A stretch of 64,000 nt of DNA from Burkholderia cenocepacia. Its GTDB lineage: Bacteria; Pseudomonadota; Gammaproteobacteria; Burkholderiales; Burkholderiaceae. Below are positions 50,208 to 58,397 of the stretch, in pieces. Each line of letters begins with the position of its first letter. The first letter of the stretch is position 1. Both the position numbers and the translations under genes were made by a program. The stretch spans positions 372,001-436,000 of the forward strand of contig NZ_UAQZ01000013.1 of assembly GCF_900446215.1 (NCBI RefSeq). Direction: 5' to 3'. A model generated the notes under the pieces. That model was not told where the DNA came from, did not search any database, and saw nothing but the letters and a program-made list of their open reading frames with translations.

Positions 50208-51863
50208 CTACGCGAGCGCCTCGGCGGCCGGCGCGACGCTGCGGCCGCGATCGGCCTCGCGCGCGTCCTCGAGGATCATGTCGGACGCCTTCTCGGCGAC
50301 CATCACGATCGGCACGTTGGTATTGCCCGATACGAGCGTCGGCATGATCGAGCAGTCGACCACGCGCAAGCCGCGCGTGCCATACACGCGCAGCCGCTCG
50401 TCGACGACCGCGAGCGGATCGCTCGCGACGCCCATTTTCGCGGTGCCGGACGGATGGAAGATCGTCTGCCCGTACTCGCGGCAGAACTCGAGCAGCTCGT
50501 CGTCCGTCTGCGCGTCCGCGCCGGGCCGCACCTCGCGCTTCATCAGCGGCGCCATCGGCTCGGCGGCCGCGACACGGCGCGCGAAGCGCACGCCGGCGAC
50601 CGTCGTGCGGCGGTCGCGCTCGGTGTCGAGATAGTTCGGCTGGATCGACGGCGCGTCGCGCGCATCGTCGGTCCGAATCCGTACGGTCCCGCGCGATTCG
50701 GGCCGCAACTGGCAGATCGAGTACGTGCAGCCGGGAAACGGATGCACGCTGCCGCCCGCCGAATCGGCCGACAGCGTCGAGAAATGGAACTGGATGTCGG
50801 GCGTCGCCGATTCGTCCGGCAACGCGCGGCAGAACATCCCGCCCTGGTTGATCCCGATCGCGAGCGGGCCGCCGCGGAACAGCGCCCATTGCAGCCCCAT
50901 CTTCGCGCGGCCGACCCACGAATGCAGCTCGTCGTTGGTCGTGATCGGCTTCGTCACCTCGTAGATCAGCCGTACCTGCAGATGATCCTGCAGATTCTCG
51001 CCGACGCCCTTCCGATCGGCCACGACCGCAATCCCGTGCCGGTCCAGCAGCGCGGCGGGCCCGACGCCCGACACCTGCAGCAATTGCGGCGACTGCAGCG
51101 CGCCGGCCGCGAGGATCACCTCGCGCAGCGCGCGCACCTCGTGCACCTTGCCGTGCTGCACGTAGCGCACGCCGGACGCCTGCGCGCCGTCGAACAGCAC
51201 CTTCAGCGCCTGCGCGTCGGTCTCGACGTGCAGGTTCGGCCGTCCGCGCGCGGGCTTCAGGTACGCGACCGCGGTCGAGCAGCGCAGGCCGTTGCGCGTC
51301 GTCAGCTGGTAGTAGCCGACTCCCTCCTGGTCGCCCGTGTTGAAATCGTCGACCGTGCGCACGCCGAGCCGGTTCGACGCGGCGACGAACGCATCGACGA
51401 GTTCGTGCCGCTGCCGGATCGCCGACGCCCACAGCGGGCCGCCGGTGCCGCGCGTCGGGCCTTCGCCGAGCGTGTTGTGTTCGAGCCGCCGGAAATACGG
51501 CAGACAGTCGCGCCAGCTCCAGCCGCGATTGCCGAGCGCGGCCCAGTGGTCGTAGTCCTGCTGCTGCCCGCGCACGTAGATCAGCCCGTTGATCGAGCTG
51601 CAGCCGCCGAGCGTGCGGCCGCGCGGCCAGTACAAGCGGCGGTTGTGCATGTTCGGATCGGGATCGGTATGAAAGCCCCAGTTGTACACCGGGTGGAACA
51701 TCGTCTTGCCATAACCGATCGGCACGTGGATCCACATGTAGTTGTCGGCGGGGCCCGCCTCCAGCAGGCACACCGTATGGCGGCCGCCGTCGGACAGCCG
51801 GTTGGCGAGGACGCAACCGGCCGATCCTGCGCCGACCACGACATAGTCGAAGCTGCGTGTCAT
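50208..51863 (-). CDS. GMC-family FAD alcohol/choline dehydrogenase-like oxidoreductase
   Basis: This 551-residue GMC oxidoreductase has the FAD motif VVVGAGSAGCVLANRLS at the N-terminus, GGCSSINGLIYVRG (GMC signature 1), GALQSPQLLQVSGVGP (signature 2) and the active-site pair His in IFHPSGTAKMG and Asn in VSGNTNVPIVM. GGAG stands seven bases before the ATG at 51863. GMC enzymes oxidise alcohols; substrate is open and may be a choline-like or polyethylene-glycol-type alcohol. The downstream MHS transporter and divergent IclR gene suggest a small regulated catabolic unit. Confidence 0.9.
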   Translation of the reverse strand: MTRSFDYVVVGAGSAGCVLANRLSDGGRHTVCLLEAGPADNYMWIHVPIGYGKTMFHPVYNWGFHTDPDPNMHNRRLYWPRGRTLGGCSSINGLIYVRGQQQDYDHWAALGNRGWSWRDCLPYFRRLEHNTLGEGPTRGTGGPLWASAIRQRHELVDAFVAASNRLGVRTVDDFNTGDQEGVGYYQLTTRNGLRCSTAVAYLKPARGRPNLHVETDAQALKVLFDGAQASGVRYVQHGKVHEVRALREVILAAGALQSPQLLQVSGVGPAALLDRHGIAVVADRKGVGENLQDHLQVRLIYEVTKPITTNDELHSWVGRAKMGLQWALFRGGPLAIGINQGGMFCRALPDESATPDIQFHFSTLSADSAGGSVHPFPGCTYSICQLRPESRGTVRIRTDDARDAPSIQPNYLDTERDRRTTVAGVRFARRVAAAEPMAPLMKREVRPGADAQTDDELLEFCREYGQTIFHPSGTAKMGVASDPLAVVDERLRVYGTRGLRVVDCSIMPTLVSGNTNVPIVMVAEKASDMILEDAREADRGRSVAPAAEALA

Positions 51864-51912
51864 TCCGTGTCTCCGTTCCGGGGTATTCGAAAAATCCGGT
51901 ATGTTTTGTCCA

Positions 51913-51941
51913 AATTTATTGAGCACACGGACCACGTACAA
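51913..51941 (-). promoter_or_regulatory. possible promoter of the GMC gene
   Basis: On the minus strand TTGTAC (51936-51941) and TAAATT (51913-51918) are 17 bases apart, 50 bases before the GMC start. The boxes are weak (3 and 4 of 6 matches). Confidence 0.3.
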
Positions 51942-51953
51942 GCCGATTTATTG
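51914..51953. repeat. ATTTATTG direct repeat, candidate regulator sites
   Basis: ATTTATTG occurs at 51914-51921 and 51946-51953, 32 bases apart (three helical turns), each followed two bases later by CAC. It lies in the GMC-IclR divergent region. Confidence 0.4.
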
Positions 51954-51963
51954 TCCACGCCGC

Positions 51964-51994
51964 GAATGTGGTACAAAAACCGTTCAATTCGTTT
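51964..51994. repeat. copy B of the shared regulatory-like element
   Basis: GAATGTGGTACAAAAACC then GTTCAATTCGTTT matches 26254-26282 at about 27 positions with two single-base gaps. It lies 57 bases before the IclR ATG. Confidence 0.7.
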
Positions 51995-52050
51995 CATTTC
52001 TCTCGCACACACCATCCCGGGACGCACGCCGATCCCGACGGAGGAGACAC

Positions 52051-52875
52051 ATGCGCGACACCGCCCCCGCGCCGCCCGACGGCGCGCCCGCCGACGATGC
52101 GCGCGTGCTGCGCGCGCTCGCCGTGCTCGAAGCGCTGGCCGCGGCCGGACAGCCGTACACGCTGTCGCAGCTCGCCGCACGGCTGCACATCCCGAAGGCG
52201 ACGCTGCTGCGCCTGATCGAATCGCTCGAAACGCGCGGCTACGTGATCCACATGCCCGACTCGCGCGGCCACGATCGCGGCATCGCGCTCGGCCCGCGCG
52301 CCGCGCAGTTCGCGCTCGCGGCGCTGTCGAACAACACGTTTACGCGCGGTTGCCGGTCGGTACTGCGCGCGCTCGTCGACGTGCTCGGCGAGACCTGCAA
52401 CCTCACCGCGCTCGACGGCGACACGGTGCTGTACGTCGAACGCGTCGAGACCACCGAACCGCTGCGGCTCGAGATGCGGCCCGGCATGCGCGTGCCGCTG
52501 CATTGCACGGCGAGCGGCAAGCTGTTCCTGTCGCAGATGAATGCGCTGGAGCGCAACGCGCTGCTCGCGCGGCTCACGTTGCAGAAGATGACCTACCGGA
52601 CGCTGACCGATGCGCAATTGCTCGCGGCCGAGCTCGACCGGCTGGCCGCGCGCGGCGTCGGCATCGACAACGAGGAATTCGTACGCGGAATGGTGGCCGT
52701 CGCGGTGCCGGTGAAGGATGCGGCGAGCGGTCGCGTGCTCGCGGCGCTCGCCGTGCATGCACCGACCGCGCGCGCGACGCTCAACGATCTGCTGGAGAAC
52801 GTGCAGAAGATGCGCGACGCGGCCACGCGGCTCGCGCCGCTGCTGCATGCGACTGAAGGCGCGTCGCCGGGTTGA
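52051..52875 (+). CDS. IclR-family transcriptional regulator
   Basis: This 274-residue regulator has the HTH in ARVLRALAVLEALAAAGQPY and LAARLHIPKATLLRLIESLE (about residues 18-72), then the IclR effector domain with ETCNLTALDGDTVLYVERVE, GMRVPLHCTASGKLFLS and GIDNEEFVRGMVAVAVPV. GGAGGAG lies six bases before the ATG at 52051. It is divergent from the GMC oxidoreductase-MHS unit and is its probable regulator. It is a paralogue of the IclR protein at 39688; both share the ETCNLTAL-D signature. Confidence 0.9.
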   Translation: MRDTAPAPPDGAPADDARVLRALAVLEALAAAGQPYTLSQLAARLHIPKATLLRLIESLETRGYVIHMPDSRGHDRGIALGPRAAQFALAALSNNTFTRGCRSVLRALVDVLGETCNLTALDGDTVLYVERVETTEPLRLEMRPGMRVPLHCTASGKLFLSQMNALERNALLARLTLQKMTYRTLTDAQLLAAELDRLAARGVGIDNEEFVRGMVAVAVPVKDAASGRVLAALAVHAPTARATLNDLLENVQKMRDAATRLAPLLHATEGASPG

Positions 52876-52914
52876 CGCGGCCGCGCGCGCTCGTGCCTGC
52901 GCGCGGTCGCGCGC

Positions 52915-53238
52915 TCATGCGAGGTGGTAGCGCAGCCAGAAGGTTTCGCGGCATGCGTTGTCGAACGTCAGCCGCGTCGGATTGATCGGCTGCGCATCGG
53001 GATGGCGCAGCACGTCGTAGTCGATCCAGCATTCGGCGCACAGCAGGTCGGACGGCGCGCGGTCCTGCTCGACCGAGCGGCGCACGATCGCGCCGTTGTC
53101 GAAACGGTATTCGGTTTCGTCGCGCGTGACCTCGACGTCGTCGTCGGTCCAGCGGTCGTGCGACGTGGCGTGCGACGCGATCTGCACCGGGCCGGCGAGC
53201 CCGTGGATCGCGGCGACATAGGAGATGAGCTTGTCCAT
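52915..53238 (-). CDS. conserved-looking small protein of unknown function
   Basis: This 107-residue protein starts MDKLISYVAAIHGLAGPV and is rich in acidic and aromatic residues in the middle (RWTDDDVEVTRDETEYRFDN). It holds one Cys pair-like CAEC and a second Cys later. No signal or membrane helix. I do not recognise a family. The ATG at 53238 lacks a clear Shine-Dalgarno. It is the last gene in a row on the minus strand after the DUF2891 gene, with 116 bases between them, and could belong to the same transport-linked unit. Confidence 0.6.
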   Translation of the reverse strand: MDKLISYVAAIHGLAGPVQIASHATSHDRWTDDDVEVTRDETEYRFDNGAIVRRSVEQDRAPSDLLCAECWIDYDVLRHPDAQPINPTRLTFDNACRETFWLRYHLA

Positions 53239-53354
53239 GGCGAGGCGGCGAACTGGCGGATGGCGCGCTTCGCGCCGCATGCGCGGCGCGAAGCGGCCCG
53301 AGCGGCGAGTATAGCCGCGGGCCGAAGACCTTGCGGCCGGCGGGGTTTCGCGCG

Positions 53355-54377
53355 CTACGCGTCCAGCGCGAGCAACGCGAACGTCGCGAGCCAGTGCTCG
53401 CCCATGTAATCGCCGGCCACGTGCGCGAGCGCGCTCGCGAGATGCCGGTCGGCCGCGTCGAGCAGCTTCGCGCGCCGCGCATCGCCTTCCGGCAGCGCGC
53501 CGGCCAGCGAACGCTGGCACCATGCACGGCTCAGGTTCAGCCCGTCGAGGTGTGCGATCTTGCCGTCGCTGCGATCGCTGACGGTCGCCGGCTCGAACAG
53601 CGTCGCCGGCTCGCCGCGCGCGAGGTCCGGCAAAAAGCGCGCGAACCAGCCGTCGAACTCGGCGGCCGGCAGCACGCGCCGCATCAGCTCGGCCTCCATC
53701 AGCGCGGGCGACAGGAATTCGTCGCCGGACGGCTCCCACGCCTGGCACGCGACGTCGTTCAGGTGCCAGCGCTTCGCGGTATCGACGATCAGCGCGGCGA
53801 GCCCGTCGCGCTGCGTATCGCGCGCGAAATCGAGCGCGAGCGCCAGCGCGAACGCGGTGTTGAAGTGCGTGCCGACGCGCAGCGGATAGGTCGCCTTCGG
53901 CAGAAAAGTCTCGAAGCGCGACACGAACAGATCGGCCAGCGGCGCCATCGTCTTCGCCCAGCGCGCGGCCTGCGGCAACACGCCCTTCAGCGCGAGCCGC
54001 TCGAGCTGCGCGGATAGCGCGAGCAGCCACGCCCAGCCGTACGGCCGCTCGAAGCCGCTGTTGTGCGGCAGCGCGAGATACGCGCGCTCGCCGGCGACGT
54101 TCGCGTCGGTGAAATGCGCGTCGACGATCGCGACGATGCGCTCGGCCTCCGGCAATGCCGGGTAGCGTTCGAGCACGCGCAGCACGAGCCAGTAGCCGTG
54201 CACGCACGAGTGCCAGTCGTAGCTGCCGTAGAAGATCGGGTGCAATGCGCGCGGGCCCTGCACGTCGTGCGGCCCTTCGAGCGCATGCGTGAGCTTGTTC
54301 GGATATTCGCGGGTCAGGTGCGCGAGCGCGAGCGACGCGAATTTCGAAGCGAGTTCGGGGGTGAGTCGGTCGGTCAT
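53355..54377 (-). CDS. DUF2891-family protein
   Basis: This 340-residue protein fits DUF2891: HPIFYGSYDWHSCVHGYWLVLR, then LPHNSGFERPYGWAWLLALS, GTHFNTAFALALALDFAR and a C-terminal HVAGDYMGEHWLATFALLALD. The alpha-helical repeats with conserved His, Trp and Glu suggest an (alpha/alpha) barrel, maybe an enzyme, but no reaction is known. No signal peptide. ATG 54377 was chosen; ATG 54383 two codons upstream is equally possible. It follows the DUF979 gene by 21 bases, so it is in the same operon. Confidence 0.85.
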   Translation of the reverse strand: MTDRLTPELASKFASLALAHLTREYPNKLTHALEGPHDVQGPRALHPIFYGSYDWHSCVHGYWLVLRVLERYPALPEAERIVAIVDAHFTDANVAGERAYLALPHNSGFERPYGWAWLLALSAQLERLALKGVLPQAARWAKTMAPLADLFVSRFETFLPKATYPLRVGTHFNTAFALALALDFARDTQRDGLAALIVDTAKRWHLNDVACQAWEPSGDEFLSPALMEAELMRRVLPAAEFDGWFARFLPDLARGEPATLFEPATVSDRSDGKIAHLDGLNLSRAWCQRSLAGALPEGDARRAKLLDAADRHLASALAHVAGDYMGEHWLATFALLALDA

Positions 54378-54398
54378 GAGCATCTCTCGTCCATCGAA

Positions 54399-55349
54399 TC
54401 AGAAGCGGAATACGAACGCGTACATCAGCAGCGTGTTCACGGCCAGCAGCAGCACGGCCGTCGGCCACTGCGCCTTGATCACGCCGTTCTTGTCCTTCAG
54501 TTCGAGCAGCGCCGCGGGCACGATGTTGAAGTTCGCGGCCATCGGCGTCATCAGCGTACCGCAGAAGCCGCTCAGCATCCCGATCGCGCCCATGATCGCC
54601 GGATTGCCGTGGAACTGGTGGACGATCAGCGGCAGGCCGATGCCGGCCGTCATCACCGGAAACGCGGCGAAGCCGTTGCCCATGATCATCGTGAAGAGCG
54701 CCATGCCGACCGTATAGGCCGCGACCACCGCGAACGGCGAATCGATCGGCACCCACTCCTTCACGAGCCCCGACACCACGCCGCCGACGCCCGCCACCGC
54801 GAACAATGCGCCGAGCGCCGCGAGCATCTGCGGCAGGATCGCGGCCCAGCCGACCGCGTCCATCGTGTGGCGTGCTTCCTTCAGCGCATGCACGGGCGAA
54901 TCGCGCAGCATCGCGAGCGCGACGACGAACGCGACGATCGTGCCGAGCACGAGCGAGATCAGCGTCACGCTCTTCGACTCGACGAACGGCACGCTCTTCA
55001 ACGCGAACGTGCCGATCAGCGTGACGACCGGAATCAGCAGCGCGGGCAGGAACAGCCGGTTGCCGAAGCGCTGCGCGAGCGTCTCGCGCCGCACGGCCGC
55101 CGCTTCGCCGGCCTCGTCGGACTGGCCGCGGCCGAGCTTGCCGGAGCCGGCGATCACCGCGAGCGCGATCGCGAGGCAGCCCGTCACGACATGCGGCAGC
55201 AGCGCGCCGAACAGGAACGTGACCGCGTAGATCGCCCAGAACGCGAAATTGACGACGCGCCGCGGGTTCGTGCGATCCGTCAGGTTGAAATACGCGAACG
55301 CGGCGAACATCAGCCCCGCGAGCGTGTACAGCGATTCGAGGCCGATCAT
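54399..55349 (-). CDS. DUF979 membrane protein, 5-oxoproline-type transporter subunit
   Basis: This 316-residue protein has about eight to nine membrane helices and the DUF979 segments NRLFLPALLIPVVTLIGTF, GWAAILPQMLAALGALF, GNGFAAFPVMTAGIGLPLIV and GFCGTLMTPMAANFNIVPAALLE. DUF969/DUF979 pairs have been named as 5-oxoproline (pyroglutamate) transporters from mutant-fitness work. The ATG at 55349 overlaps the DUF969 stop in an ATGA arrangement, supporting one complex. No pyroglutamate-cleaving enzyme lies beside it here, so the substrate is less sure. Confidence 0.87.
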   Translation of the reverse strand: MIGLESLYTLAGLMFAAFAYFNLTDRTNPRRVVNFAFWAIYAVTFLFGALLPHVVTGCLAIALAVIAGSGKLGRGQSDEAGEAAAVRRETLAQRFGNRLFLPALLIPVVTLIGTFALKSVPFVESKSVTLISLVLGTIVAFVVALAMLRDSPVHALKEARHTMDAVGWAAILPQMLAALGALFAVAGVGGVVSGLVKEWVPIDSPFAVVAAYTVGMALFTMIMGNGFAAFPVMTAGIGLPLIVHQFHGNPAIMGAIGMLSGFCGTLMTPMAANFNIVPAALLELKDKNGVIKAQWPTAVLLLAVNTLLMYAFVFRF

Positions 55350-56035
55350 CGCGCGCCCTCCTGCTTCACCAGGCCGAAGCCGCGCGCGAGCCGGCGGTCG
55401 AGCAGCGCGAGGCGCGTGCAGTGGATCAGCAGCGCGGCGATCGCGGTCGGGATCGCCCACACCGACAGGTGCAGCGGCTCGATGGAGAGGCCGTTCTGTT
55501 CGAGAAAGCCCTTGATCAGCAGGATCGACTGGATCGCGATGAAGATGTCCTCGCCGAAGAACACGGCGACGTTGTCGGCGCCCGACGCATGCGCGCGGAT
55601 CTGCTGGCGCACCGACTCGGGCAGCTCGCCGTGCCGGCTGACCGCGGCGGCCTCGGCCATCGGCGCGATCAGCGGCCGCACCATCTGCGCGTGGCCGCCG
55701 AGCGACGTGAGGCCGAGCGCGGCCGTCGCCTGGCGCAGCACGAAGTACAGCATCAGCACGCGGCCCGTGGTGGCCGCCTGCACCCGCGAGATCATCCGCT
55801 TCGCCTGCTCCTTGAGCCCGTTGCGCTCGAGCAGCGCGATCACCGGCAGCGTGAGCCAGATCAGCCCCATGTAGCGGTTCTCGGTGAACGCCTTGCCGAA
55901 CGCGCTGACGATGTCGACGAGATTCAGCCCGCCCGCGAGCCCCGTCGCGAGCCCCGCGATCGTGACCACCAGCAGCGCATTGAAGCGCAGCGCGAAGCCG
56001 ATCACGACGATCGGCACCCCAATCAGCACCAGCAT
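55346..56035 (-). CDS. DUF969 membrane protein, 5-oxoproline-type transporter subunit
   Basis: This 229-residue protein has about six helices. It starts MLVLIGVPIVVIGFALRFNALLVVTIAG-like and contains AFTENRYMGLIWLTLPVIAL, LTSLGGHAQMVRPLIAPMAE and FFGEDIFIAIQSILLIKGFL, matching DUF969. GGAGGGG lies three to nine bases before the ATG at 56035. It is the first gene of the DUF969-DUF979-DUF2891 operon. A perfect palindrome TTTATCGATAAA lies about 93 bases upstream. Confidence 0.87.
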   Translation of the reverse strand: MLVLIGVPIVVIGFALRFNALLVVTIAGLATGLAGGLNLVDIVSAFGKAFTENRYMGLIWLTLPVIALLERNGLKEQAKRMISRVQAATTGRVLMLYFVLRQATAALGLTSLGGHAQMVRPLIAPMAEAAAVSRHGELPESVRQQIRAHASGADNVAVFFGEDIFIAIQSILLIKGFLEQNGLSIEPLHLSVWAIPTAIAALLIHCTRLALLDRRLARGFGLVKQEGAR

Positions 56036-56127
56036 TTCCCCTCCTTGTGTCTGGACGTGCGGCACGTCGGCCACGCGCGGCCGGCCCGGTTTGCATCGGG
56101 CTCGGACGGCGAAATCTAACACGAGAC

Positions 56128-56139
56128 TTTATCGATAAA
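56128..56139. promoter_or_regulatory. palindrome TTTATCGATAAA upstream of the DUF969 operon
   Basis: A perfect 12-bp palindrome, extended imperfectly by GAC on the left and AAGTC on the right, lies in the AT-richer part of the 275-base divergent region. It is a candidate operator. Confidence 0.45.
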
Positions 56140-56310
56140 AAGTCGACAATTTGCCGGTTCGGGTAAACGTTGAAGCCGACGGACACCGTGCCCGCGCCGT
56201 GTGTCGGCCACGTTTCATCGGACGAATCGGGCGGGCCGGCCGGCGCGCGTGGCGCGGGCCCGGGACGCCGACTACACTGAAAAGCATCGGCAACGTACGG
56301 GAGAGCCGCC

Positions 56311-56535
56311 ATGATTGACGTATTCCAGACCATCGGCAGCCGCGCGTTCTCCGCCCATCTGGCGAAGGACGGGATGGTGACGCTGATGGAGCAACGCCAG
56401 GAAGTCGACCGCGTGACGCTCGCGACCGCCTATGCCGCGCTCGTCGAGGAAGCCGAGCAGGAAGACGACCTGCTCGACGCGACGGTCGAAGGGATGATGC
56501 GCGCGCTGATCCAGGGCTACGCGCGCAGCCATTGA
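56311..56535 (+). CDS. small protein of unknown function
   Basis: This 74-residue protein starts MIDVFQTIGSRAFSAHLAKD and is largely helical and acidic, with VDRVTLATAYAALVEEAEQEDDLLD. No Cys, signal or membrane segment. GGGAGAG is seven bases before the ATG at 56311, a good ribosome site, and the frame is free of conflicting genes, so it looks real. It is divergent from the DUF969 operon. No family recognised. Confidence 0.65.
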   Translation: MIDVFQTIGSRAFSAHLAKDGMVTLMEQRQEVDRVTLATAYAALVEEAEQEDDLLDATVEGMMRALIQGYARSH

Positions 56536-56583
56536 CGACGCGGCGGCGCGTCCAGCGTGCCGCCGGCGACCCGGTCGCGACCG

Positions 56584-57012
56584 CTACGCGGCCGGCGTGC
56601 CCGCGCCCATGCCGAACCACCGGCCCTCGCGCAGTTGCCGGTAGTCGGCCTGCGTGAAGATTTGCAGCAGATTCGCCACCGCGCCGTGGCTGGCGCGATC
56701 GCGCTCCGTCATGAAGGCTTCGACCTCGTCGCGGCCGGCAAACAGGATCGTGCCGAAATAACGCGCGCGTTCCGCGTCGGAGAGGTTCGTCGCGCTCAAC
56801 TGGTACGGATGGTGAAGCGCCGCGAACAGGAAGTAGTAGCGCTCGGCATCGTCGCGCAGCACGCGCACCGCATCGGGTTCGACCGGAAAATCGCGGTAGA
56901 ACGACGCGTGTCCGCTCTCGATGTAGATCCGGTACAGCAAACGGCCGTCCTGCTCGATCACGATCGGCGCATGCGGGTCGCGGCTGACGAGTACGGTATG
57001 GGGCGCGGTCAT
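56584..57012 (-). CDS. protein of unknown function
   Basis: This 142-residue protein starts MTAPHTVLVSRDPHAPIVIEQ and contains DDAERYYFLFAALHHPYQLS and ERARYFGTILFAGRDEVEAF. It is soluble, with mixed strand and helix character. AGGAGG lies six bases before the ATG at 57012, and codon use is like its neighbours. No family recognised. It is convergent with the 74-residue gene and divergent from the CheB/WspF-like gene. Confidence 0.7.
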   Translation of the reverse strand: MTAPHTVLVSRDPHAPIVIEQDGRLLYRIYIESGHASFYRDFPVEPDAVRVLRDDAERYYFLFAALHHPYQLSATNLSDAERARYFGTILFAGRDEVEAFMTERDRASHGAVANLLQIFTQADYRQLREGRWFGMGAGTPAA

Positions 57013-57325
57013 CCGGCTCCCTCCTTTCTTTTTTGTCGATGCCGACACGGTAACATGCGGACTTTCACGGCCGGTCCGGGCAGGATCGACCGGCCCGCTT
57101 GCGGGCAATGCCGCACGGCCATAGAGGAAACGCACTGAAACGGCATCATGCGCACATTTTTCGATTGCCGCCGCTCGCGCCGCATGACAGCATTCGGGCG
57201 TCGCCAACCGAAAAGAATGCCGCGCCGTCCGGCCGCCGATGCCGCCCGGCAGCGCCGAACAGGCTACGCCCTTCCATGAACCCGGCCCACCTCCAACACT
57301 ACGAACCGACCGGAGAATTCCGCTT
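57013..57325. other. intergenic region before the CheB/WspF-like gene
   Basis: These 313 bases hold no convincing gene. A 17-codon frame (ATG 57276, MNPAHLQHYEPTGEFRL) ends in a TGA that overlaps the GTG start of the next gene and could be a coupling leader. A T-rich patch at 57025-57040 lies by the other gene. No good promoter pair was assigned. Confidence 0.5.
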
Positions 57326-58330
57326 GTGAACATCGGCATCGTCAACGACCTCCCGCTTGCCGTCGAGGCGATGCGCCGCGCGATCGCGCGACGGCCCGAG
57401 CACCGCGTGCTGTGGGTCGCGACCGACGGCGCGCAGGCCGTCGAACTGTGCGCCGCGCAGCCGCCCGACATCGTGCTGATGGACCTGATCATGCCGAAAT
57501 TCGACGGGATCGAAGCGACGCGGCGGATCATGCGCTCCGAACGACCATGCGCGATCCTGATCGTGACGAGCTGCATCGGCGCGAACGCGTGGCGCGTGTT
57601 CGAGGCGATGGGCGCCGGCGCGCTCGACGCGGTCGACACGCCGCGGCTCGGCGACGGCGCGGCCGGCGACACGACGAAACTGCTGCTCGCGAAGATCGAC
57701 CAGATCGGCCGCCTGCTCGACGCGCCGGGCGGCCCGCGCATCGCCGGCACGGCCGCGCGCAACGGCGGCGGCCCGCTGGTCGCGATCGGCGCATCGGCCG
57801 GCGGCCCCGGCGCGCTCGCGTCGATCCTCGGCAGCCTGCCGGCCGATTTCAATGCGCCGATCGTGATCGTGCAGCACGTCGATCGCGCGTTCGCCGAAGG
57901 CATGGCGCAATGGCTCGACGGCCAGACCCGGCTCGCCGTGCGCGTCGCCCGCGAAGGCGATCGACCGCAGCCGGGCGTCGCGCTGCTCGCCGCGACCGAC
58001 GATCACCTGCGCATCACGCGCGCCGGCACGCTCGAATACACGCGGGAGCCGGCCGCCACGCCGTATCGTCCGTCGGTCGACGTGTTCTTCAACAGCCTGA
58101 CCGAACACTGGCCCGGCCGCGTGATCGGCGTGCTGCTGACGGGGATGGGCCGCGACGGCGCGATCGGCCTGAAGGCGCTGCGGATGAAGGGCTACCATAC
58201 GATCGCGCAGGACGAGGCGACCAGCGCGGTATACGGGATGCCGAAGGCGGCCGCGACGCTCGGCGCGGCGCGTGCGATCCTGCCGCTCGGGCGCATCGCG
58301 GGCGAACTGGCGGCGCTCGCACGGATCTGA
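57326..58330 (+). CDS. CheB/WspF-like chemotaxis-type methylesterase
   Basis: This 334-residue protein has a receiver domain (acceptor D53 in VLMDLIMPKFDG) and a CheB methylesterase domain with S157 in IGASAGGP, H184 in IVQHVDR and D277 in GMGRDGAI, so the catalytic triad is complete. It would demethylate a chemoreceptor; in Wsp systems WspF resets the receptor. I chose the GTG at 57326 since homology begins there and GGAG lies about 11 bases upstream. The next gene encodes a WspR-like cyclase, 67 bases later, but no wspA-E gene is in view. Confidence 0.88.
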   Translation: MNIGIVNDLPLAVEAMRRAIARRPEHRVLWVATDGAQAVELCAAQPPDIVLMDLIMPKFDGIEATRRIMRSERPCAILIVTSCIGANAWRVFEAMGAGALDAVDTPRLGDGAAGDTTKLLLAKIDQIGRLLDAPGGPRIAGTAARNGGGPLVAIGASAGGPGALASILGSLPADFNAPIVIVQHVDRAFAEGMAQWLDGQTRLAVRVAREGDRPQPGVALLAATDDHLRITRAGTLEYTREPAATPYRPSVDVFFNSLTEHWPGRVIGVLLTGMGRDGAIGLKALRMKGYHTIAQDEATSAVYGMPKAAATLGAARAILPLGRIAGELAALARI

Positions 58331-58397
58331 GCCCGACGATGACCGTCCGCAACACCCATGCCCGCCCTTGCAACGACCGCAACAACCCGCATCGACC

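Noticed and set aside
57099..57329. A 76-codon frame before the CheB/WspF-like gene that could be the end of a wspE-like gene
   Set aside because: No response-regulator or kinase motif; the upstream part is low-complexity.
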